The notes under the pieces were generated by a model, which saw only the letters and a list, made by a program, of their open reading frames with translations, did not search any database and had not been told where the DNA came from. Shown in pieces: positions 7,063 to 11,345 of a stretch of DNA of 11,345 nucleotides; within the stretch, counting starts at the first letter, position 1; every line of letters starts with the position of its first letter. The translations under genes and the position numbers were made by a program. Source of the DNA: an uncultured Lachnospiraceae bacterium (GTDB lineage Bacteria > Bacillota_A > Clostridia > Lachnospirales > Lachnospiraceae); NCBI GenBank assembly GCA_902767195.1, contig CACXGS010000356.1, positions 1 to 11,345 of the forward strand, given 5' to 3'.

Positions 7063-8246
7063 TTAAAATGAAGATGAATTACCATAATCTCGCTGTTGGT
7101 CCCCACCCGCATGGGAGGCCCGTAATAACCTACACCGGATGTCACGATGGTATCGAGTCCGCCCACAAGGCGGTGTCCGTAAGCATTCTCGTTAAAGAAG
7201 GGAACGATCAGGTTGCCGGGAAACATCTGGCCTGCGTGAGTATGACCGCAGAGAGCCAGGTCCGCGCCTTCTTTCTTCAGAAGGGCAAATTCTATCGGCT
7301 CATGCTGAAGAACCAGGACCGGTTTTGTCCTGTCTACGCTCCGCAGAACTTCTTCGGGACTTTTCCTCTTTGCCGTCCCGTCGCCGGCCTTTTCGCCGTC
7401 CACCCGGCCCACGACCTGGAGACTGCCATCTGCGATGGCTGCAGTCTCGTCATATAAAACCCGGAAATGGCAGGCATCCATGAACTGCTCCATCTCTTTT
7501 GACCGGAAGGCCTGGGAGATAGGGGAGATGGGGAAACCGCCGAACAGAGTCTCCTCCACATCGTGGTTCCCGTATACCATATAGACGCCATAACGGCTTT
7601 TGATTCGACTTAGGGTCTCCGAGAATTGTTTGGGATGCCTGAGACCTGCATATGAACTGGTGAAAATGTCTCCGGCAATTAACACCAGGTCAGGATTCTC
7701 TTTATTAATCAGTTCCACCATCTTTCTGGTGGTAGAAAGCTTTGAATTCACGGAAAGGTGGAGGTCGCCCAGGAGAATGAGCTTCAGATCAGTCAGCCCT
7801 CCAGCCTCCTTCTCTATTGAAATGTCAAGGTTGGTAACTTTAGTGTTCTGGGCATGGTACAGGCCATATGCCCAGACTGCCAGGGTAGCTGCAATACTGA
7901 TGATCAGGGCAATTCCCCGGAAAGCATGTGTCTTATTTCCTGATTTAAGACGAACAGCCAGAGCGGGAATCCATAAAAAGAGCAGGATGGCTCCAAAGTA
8001 GATATAGAAGCCAAGCCAGATATTGCCCCATCCCTGAAGTCTGTACTTGACAGGGCTCGCCGGAAGCATGGCACCCAGTATCGGCAGAAGCCCTATTAAC
8101 AAATAGATTATTATAACCAGTACATGCAGGGGCCGATTCTTTCGAACAGCAACCGGTACAATGTCGCTGTTTAGACACCAGCCGGTCTGGAGCATGGTAA
8201 TAGTCAGCATGATTACATATATTCCTATGGATAAGACAGGATTCAT
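7059..8246 (-). CDS. Membrane-anchored metallophosphoesterase (YkuE/YaeI type)
   Basis: Calcineurin-like two-metal phosphoesterase of 395 residues. The N-terminal 130 residues contain four hydrophobic segments (about 4-22, 41-62, 77-98 and 110-130), so the enzyme is anchored in the membrane. Metal-site motifs follow in order: GDLH (160-163), GD (192-193), GNHD (226-229), QHEP with His315 (314-317), and GHTH (334-337). Relatives such as YaeI act on lipid-linked phosphates (for example UDP-diacylglucosamine), but the real substrate here is unknown. GGGAGG lies 5 nt before the ATG at 8246, supporting this start. It is read away from garR across a 409-bp gap, and its stop overlaps the -35 box of the next operon. 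No GC-rich terminator follows it. Confidence 0.93.
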   Translation of the reverse strand: MNPVLSIGIYVIMLTITMLQTGWCLNSDIVPVAVRKNRPLHVLVIIIYLLIGLLPILGAMLPASPVKYRLQGWGNIWLGFYIYFGAILLFLWIPALAVRLKSGNKTHAFRGIALIISIAATLAVWAYGLYHAQNTKVTNLDISIEKEAGGLTDLKLILLGDLHLSVNSKLSTTRKMVELINKENPDLVLIAGDIFTSSYAGLRHPKQFSETLSRIKSRYGVYMVYGNHDVEETLFGGFPISPISQAFRSKEMEQFMDACHFRVLYDETAAIADGSLQVVGRVDGEKAGDGTAKRKSPEEVLRSVDRTKPVLVLQHEPIEFALLKKEGADLALCGHTHAGQMFPGNLIVPFFNENAYGHRLVGGLDTIVTSGVGYYGPPMRVGTNSEIMVIHLHFK

Positions 8247-8315
8247 AGGACCCTCCCGAAATAAACAATGAATAAAACAGATAATTGCCGTTAATAAATG
8301 TAGTAAACAGTTGGA

Positions 8316-8333
8316 AAAAGATAATTATCTTTT
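8316..8333. repeat. Perfect 18-bp palindrome upstream of the phosphoesterase gene
   Basis: AAAAGATAATTATCTTTT is its own reverse complement. It lies 70-87 nt before the phosphoesterase start, in the divergent intergenic region. It could be an operator for either direction or a leader hairpin. Its AGATAA/TTATCT half-sites recur in reversed order in the palindrome at 7028-7046 in front of the next minus-strand operon. No protein family is assigned. Confidence 0.5.
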
Positions 8334-8374
8334 GGAAATATGGTATCATATTTGGCCTGCTTTTGAAAGATTAT

Positions 8375-8448
8375 ATCCGAAAAGCATCTTTCCGGAAAAG
8401 CCCTACATACAGGAGTTTAGTGAGGGAATCAGGCTTTTCGGATTCCCT
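8375..8448. repeat. Overlapping, mutually exclusive inverted repeats
   Basis: The segment 8432-8447 can pair with three others. GCTTTTCGGAT (8433-8443) is the exact complement of ATCCGAAAAGC (8375-8385), 11 bp. GGCTTTTC (8432-8439) pairs with GAAAAGCC (8395-8402), 8 bp. GATTCCCT (8441-8448) pairs with AGGGAATC (8423-8430), 8 bp with a 10-nt loop. A minus-strand TATAAT at 8375-8370 overlaps the left arm, but its 17-nt-spaced -35 (TTTCCG) is poor, so it is only a possible phosphoesterase promoter. No T-run follows on either strand, so it is not an ordinary terminator. Whether the element is transcribed is unknown. Confidence 0.5.
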
Positions 8449-8511
8449 TGTATATAATAGATAAAATACAGGGAGATTCCTTGTGGACTATGTAGAAAAA
8501 AAGAAAGCATC

Positions 8512-8540
8512 TTGACGGAAAAGATTAGAGATAGTATACT
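8512..8540 (+). promoter_or_regulatory. Sigma-A promoter of the garR-kinase operon
   Basis: -35 box TTGACG (8512-8517, 5 of 6), exactly 17 nt, -10 box TATACT (8535-8540, 5 of 6). The predicted start is near 8547, giving a leader of about 109 nt to the garR ATG. The palindromic cluster directly downstream implies repression. Confidence 0.8.
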
Positions 8541-8550
8541 TTAATCAAGA

Positions 8551-8568
8551 ACCGGTATACCGGTATAC
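8551..8568 (+). promoter_or_regulatory. Nested palindromic operator, probably GntR-type
   Basis: ACCGGTATACCGGTATAC contains two overlapping perfect palindromes, CCGGTATACCGG (8552-8563) and GTATACCGGTATAC (8555-8568), and a direct repeat of ACCGGTAT. A third GTATAC (8534-8539) overlaps the -10 box, 21 bp upstream, about two helical turns. The position at roughly +5 to +22 suits a repressor. Sites of the form GTATAC/GGTATACC are common for GntR (FadR subfamily) regulators of sugar-acid genes; that assignment is inference and no regulator gene is in the window. Confidence 0.7.
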
Positions 8569-8655
8569 AGCACTGAGAATTGCCATTTTATTTTATGATC
8601 ATGAACAGGAATTTATTTCCATCAAAGAGGCGTAAGCCGGAAAGGGACGGGTACA

Positions 8656-9543
8656 ATGAAAGTAGGATTTATCGGACTTGGTATTATGGGAAGACCCATG
8701 GCAAAGAACTTATTGAAAGCTGGAGTAGACCTCCTTGTAACAGACCTGAATAAAGAGGCCGTTGCCGATGTTGTAGCAGCGGGCGCAAAGGAAGCAAGTT
8801 ATGCAGAGATCGGAGAACAGTGTGAGAGAATCATCCTCATGGTTCCCAGCGGAGAGATTTCCAAAGCCATCCTTTTTGGAGAGGGCGGTGTTGCTTCTAC
8901 GGTAAAGGCAGGAACAGTAATCTGTGATATGAGTTCCGTGACGCCGGTTGAGTCCCAGGAGTGCTATGAAGGCTTGAAGGCAAAGGGCGTAGGCTTTGTT
9001 GACGCGCCGGTTTCCGGCGGAGAGCCCGGAGCTATTGCAGGAAGTCTGGCAATCATGGCCGGCGGCGACCAGAAAGATTTCGATGCGTTTGGAGAGCTTT
9101 TTGATATCATGGGCAACAGTGCTCTTCTGATCGGCGGATCCGGAAGCGGCTCCGTAACCAAGCTGGCCAATCAGGTAATCGTGAATAATACTATCGCAGT
9201 AGTTTCCGAGGCTTTTGTGCTGGCAGTGAAAGCTGGTGCAGATCCCGTGAAAGTATACCAGGCAATCCGCGGCGGACTGGCAGGAAGTGCTGTTCTTGAT
9301 GCTAAGATCCCCATGATTGTAGAGCGTAACTTCAAGCCGGGCGGACCCATCCGCATCAACCACAAGGATATCAAGAATGTTGTGAACACCGCACATTCCA
9401 TTGATGTACCGATTCCTTACACCGCACAGCTTTACGAGATCCTGCAGGCTATGAAGGTTCACGGACATATGGGAGATGACCACGGCGGAATCGTTCAGTA
9501 CTTCGAGAAGCTGGCTGACGTAGAAGTGAAGAAAGTTGACTGA
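8656..9543 (+). CDS. garR: 2-hydroxy-3-oxopropionate (tartronate semialdehyde) reductase
   Basis: Beta-hydroxyacid dehydrogenase of 295 residues, the usual length, close in sequence to E. coli GarR as I recall it along its whole length. It reduces tartronate semialdehyde to D-glycerate with NAD(P)H in the cytosol. Motifs: Rossmann GLGIMG (7-12) with Asp30 at the end of the second strand (suggesting NADH preference), substrate loop DAPVSGGE (116-123), GSGSVTKLANQ (162-172) with catalytic Lys169, YQAIRGGLAGS (201-211) and NHKDIKN with Lys237. The ribosome site is modest (GGGA 8644-8647, 8 nt before the ATG). It is first in an operon, 38 nt ahead of a four-carbon acid sugar kinase. In such loci related enzymes (LtnD) oxidise L-threonate instead, so the physiological substrate may be a C4 acid; the GarR-like sequence favours tartronate semialdehyde. 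Confidence 0.9.
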   Translation: MKVGFIGLGIMGRPMAKNLLKAGVDLLVTDLNKEAVADVVAAGAKEASYAEIGEQCERIILMVPSGEISKAILFGEGGVASTVKAGTVICDMSSVTPVESQECYEGLKAKGVGFVDAPVSGGEPGAIAGSLAIMAGGDQKDFDAFGELFDIMGNSALLIGGSGSGSVTKLANQVIVNNTIAVVSEAFVLAVKAGADPVKVYQAIRGGLAGSAVLDAKIPMIVERNFKPGGPIRINHKDIKNVVNTAHSIDVPIPYTAQLYEILQAMKVHGHMGDDHGGIVQYFEKLADVEVKKVD

Positions 9544-9581
9544 GACGGCTCGGAATTACATTTCACAGGAGGATTAATATA

Positions 9582-11006
9582 ATGGCTATCAGTACAGATA
9601 TTTTAACATCCTATAAGCCCATTGACGAAGCAGCGATTGATGCGCTTCTGGCAAAAGAGATTGAGGCAAATGATAAGAAGATCGTAGTTCTGGACGATGA
9701 CCCCACAGGTGTTCAGACTGTTCATGACATTTCCGTATATACCAACTGGGATAAGGAATCCATTAAGATGGGATTCGAGGAGGAGAACAATCTCTTCTAT
9801 ATCATGACCAATTCCCGTGGTTTTACCGCAGAGCAGACCACCAAAGCACACCATGAGATTGCTGCTGTTGTGGATGAAGTATCCAGAGAGACCGGCAAAG
9901 CATACATCTTCATCAGCCGCAGTGACTCTACTCTCCGCGGACATTATCCTCTGGAGACCGAGCTTCTGAAGGCAGATTATGAGAAATATACCGGCGCCCA
10001 GATCGACGGTGAGATCCTCTGTCCTTTCTTTAAAGAAGGCGGACGTTTCACCATCGACAATGTTCATTATGTAAAATATGGCGACGAGCTGGTTCCGGCC
10101 AACGAGACCGAGTTTGCAAAGGACAAGACCTTCGGATATACGGCAGCCACTATGCCGGAGTATGTGGAGGAGAAGACCAAAGGTGCATATAAGGCTGCTG
10201 ACGTAACCTGCATCTCTCTTGAGGACATCCATGATGTCAATATTGATAAGATTGAAGAGCAGCTGATGAATGTTAAGGACTTTAATAAGATCATTATCAA
10301 TTCCGTTGATTATGTTGATATCAAGGTCTTTTGCGTAGCCCTCTACCGCGCTATGGCTAAAGGCAAAGTCTTTATGATGAGAACCGCGGCCGGCATCGTT
10401 AAGGTTATGGGCGGCGTGACTGACCAGCCTCTGCTGACCAGAGAGCAGATGGTTGTAAAAGAGACCGATAATGGTGGTATCATTGTCGTTGGTTCCCACA
10501 CAGACAAGACAACCAAGCAGGTTGAGAGCCTGAAGGAACTGACTGATATCGAGTTTATCGAGCTGGATGCTACACTGGTGAAAGACGACGAAGCTTTTGA
10601 GAAGGAAGTACAGAGATGTCTGGCCAAAGAGGAAGAGTGCATCAAAGCAGGAAAGACCGTATGCTGTTACACAACCCGTGCCCTGATTACTGCAGACACA
10701 GGGGATAAAGAAGACGAGCTCCGCCTTGCCGTGAAGATCTCCGACGCAGTGCAGTCCCTGGTCGGCAGACTGACAGTAACACCGGCCTTTGTTATCGCCA
10801 AGGGTGGTATCACATCCAGTGATGTGGGAACCAAAGCACTGGCAGTAAAGAAAGCGAATGTCCTCGGGCAGATTAAACCGGGTATTCCGGTATGGCAGAC
10901 CGGTCCCGAGAGCAAATTCCCGCAGACACCTTATGTTATCTTCCCGGGTAATGTAGGTGAGATCTCTACGCTGAAAGAAGCCGTTGAAGTATTGACAGCA
11001 AAATGA
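9582..11006 (+). CDS. DUF1537 four-carbon acid sugar kinase
   Basis: ATP-dependent kinase of 474 residues from the family containing OtnK (3-oxo-tetronate 4-kinase), DtnK and related enzymes that phosphorylate C4 sugar acids before decarboxylation or oxidation to DHAP-level products. N-terminal domain motifs: VLDDDPTG (36-43), SRSDSTLRGH (112-121), and a PFF-GGR...DNVHY...ETEFAKD region (148-181). C-terminal nucleotide-binding domain: VVGSHTDKT (302-310), AKGGITSSDV (406-415) and FPGNVGE (454-460). AGGAGG (9567-9572) lies 9 nt before the ATG. It sits 38 nt after garR with no terminator between, so the two are cotranscribed. A DUF1537 kinase normally needs a partner aldolase/decarboxylase or PdxA2-like dehydrogenase; none is visible, although the locus continues past the window. 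The substrate is not decided by sequence, so no symbol is given. Confidence 0.92.
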   Translation: MAISTDILTSYKPIDEAAIDALLAKEIEANDKKIVVLDDDPTGVQTVHDISVYTNWDKESIKMGFEEENNLFYIMTNSRGFTAEQTTKAHHEIAAVVDEVSRETGKAYIFISRSDSTLRGHYPLETELLKADYEKYTGAQIDGEILCPFFKEGGRFTIDNVHYVKYGDELVPANETEFAKDKTFGYTAATMPEYVEEKTKGAYKAADVTCISLEDIHDVNIDKIEEQLMNVKDFNKIIINSVDYVDIKVFCVALYRAMAKGKVFMMRTAAGIVKVMGGVTDQPLLTREQMVVKETDNGGIIVVGSHTDKTTKQVESLKELTDIEFIELDATLVKDDEAFEKEVQRCLAKEEECIKAGKTVCCYTTRALITADTGDKEDELRLAVKISDAVQSLVGRLTVTPAFVIAKGGITSSDVGTKALAVKKANVLGQIKPGIPVWQTGPESKFPQTPYVIFPGNVGEISTLKEAVEVLTAK

Positions 11007-11050
11007 TGATCCGGGGGCGAAAGGTGCTTCAGTAATGGAGCAGTCCGTAG

Positions 11051-11100
11051 TATAATAATATATATGAACACCGTTTTTTCATATGAACTATATATTATAT
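11051..11100 (+). promoter_or_regulatory. AT-rich hairpin with ATATGAAC direct repeats before the cyclase gene
   Basis: The 114-bp gap between the kinase and the cyclase holds TATAAT (11051-11056) with only a weak 17-nt-spaced -35 (TTCAGT, 11028-11033). It also has an exact direct repeat ATATGAAC at 11062-11069 and 11081-11088, and inverted arms ATATGAA (11062-11068) and TTCATAT (11078-11084). It may be a secondary promoter/operator, or a transcript-processing hairpin within one operon. There is no GC-rich terminator in this gap. Confidence 0.4.
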
Positions 11101-11120
11101 AAAAGAAGGAGGATATCACT

Positions 11121-11345
11121 ATGTTTATGTTCTTATCACACATCCTTGATCCTGACGGATATGCATGGCCGGGTGAGCCGGTAGTTTCCGTAAGACAGTG
11201 CACAGACGTATCTGATGACTGTCCGTTCTGCAGCTTCGAGTCTACCGTTCCCAATCATTGTGGAACTCATATGGATGCTCCCCGTCATTTCGTGAAAGAC
11301 GGTATCAGCATCAATGAGCTTCCCATCGAGTACTTCTGCCATACA
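11121..11345 (+). CDS. Cyclase-family (PF04199) metal-dependent hydrolase, 3' truncated
   Basis: The first 75 residues of a protein that continues beyond the window. The metal-binding signature HCGTHMDAPRHF (46-57) gives His46, His50, Asp52 and His56, the HxGTHxDxPxH motif of the cyclase/kynurenine formamidase/isatin hydrolase family, which hydrolyses amide, lactam or lactone-like bonds with Zn or Mn. AAGGAGG (11106-11112) lies 8 nt before the ATG at 11121; Met3 (11127) is a less well spaced alternative. Placed 114 nt after the acid-sugar kinase, it may open a cyclised or amidated sugar acid to feed the pathway, or belong to an adjacent transcript. Full family members are about 200-260 residues, so two thirds or more of the gene is missing here. 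Confidence 0.88.
   Translation, partial: MFMFLSHILDPDGYAWPGEPVVSVRQCTDVSDDCPFCSFESTVPNHCGTHMDAPRHFVKDGISINELPIEYFCHT

Noticed and set aside
8453..8458. Plus-strand TATAAT upstream of garR
   Set aside because: No -35-like hexamer lies 16-18 nt upstream. The TTGACG-17-TATACT promoter downstream is clearly better.
8420..8464. Short GTG-started frame (14 codons, product MRESGFSDSLVYNR) behind AGGAG at 8411-8415, a possible leader peptide
   Set aside because: No promoter was found upstream of it, it lies before the garR promoter, and its bases are already explained by the inverted repeats.
8710..9483. Minus-strand open frame of 257 codons inside garR
   Set aside because: It is fully antisense to a well-conserved enzyme, has no ribosome site, and its cysteine/serine-rich composition is typical of an antisense frame.
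9603..10499. Minus-strand open frame of 298 codons inside the DUF1537 kinase gene
   Set aside because: It is antisense to a gene with all family motifs in place. No domain was recognised and no ribosome site was seen.
1..11345. CRISPR array, insertion sequence, prophage, toxin-antitoxin pair or tRNA
   Set aside because: No spaced direct repeats, transposase motifs, tRNA-like cloverleaf or att-type repeats were seen by eye. The only tandem repeat is inside the ATPase coding sequence.

Overview
The window looks like chromosomal DNA of a low-to-moderate-GC Gram-positive anaerobe, most likely a Clostridia member of the Lachnospiraceae type. This is inferred from strong AGGAGG ribosome sites, near-consensus sigma-A promoters, and the gene families present (a DUF975 + PF06541 membrane protein fusion, a Clostridia-style DUF1537 kinase next to garR). 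No rRNA, tRNA, CRISPR, transposase, phage gene or origin was seen.

Bases 1-2967 (plus strand): the last codons of an unknown gene and its terminator come first. A near-perfect promoter (120-148) follows, with a 24-bp palindrome (163-186) of the kind bound by ArsR/SmtB metal sensors. It drives an 874-residue Zn/Cd/Pb-exporting P1B ATPase (268-2892). The ATPase is unusual in having two N-terminal HMA domains separated by a linker with 31 histidines and two CGC motifs. A hairpin terminator at 2922-2967 separates it from the convergent block.

Bases 2975-7062 (minus strand): one probable operon read right to left. It starts from a promoter at 7034-7062 and runs through a DUF975/PF06541 membrane protein, nicotinate phosphoribosyltransferase (pncB), a macrodomain ADP-ribose-binding enzyme, and a 112-residue protein. 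The N-terminus of that last protein matches the double-glycine leader consensus of C39-processed peptides at every position. The last three genes are spaced 17 nt apart or less. Together they suggest NAD salvage linked to ADP-ribose turnover plus a small, possibly exported protein. This is the best candidate in the window for something undescribed.

Bases 7059-8246 (minus strand): a membrane-anchored metallophosphoesterase.

Bases 8247-8655: a 409-bp divergent regulatory region. It holds a perfect 18-bp palindrome, a set of mutually exclusive inverted repeats, and a strong plus-strand promoter (8512-8540) followed by a compact cluster of GTATAC palindromes, probably a GntR-type operator.

Bases 8656-11345 (plus strand): garR (tartronate semialdehyde reductase type), a DUF1537 four-carbon acid sugar kinase, and the start of a cyclase-family (PF04199) metal hydrolase that runs off the window. 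These probably form a catabolic locus for a sugar acid or a cyclised/amide derivative of one. The substrate cannot be told from the sequence.
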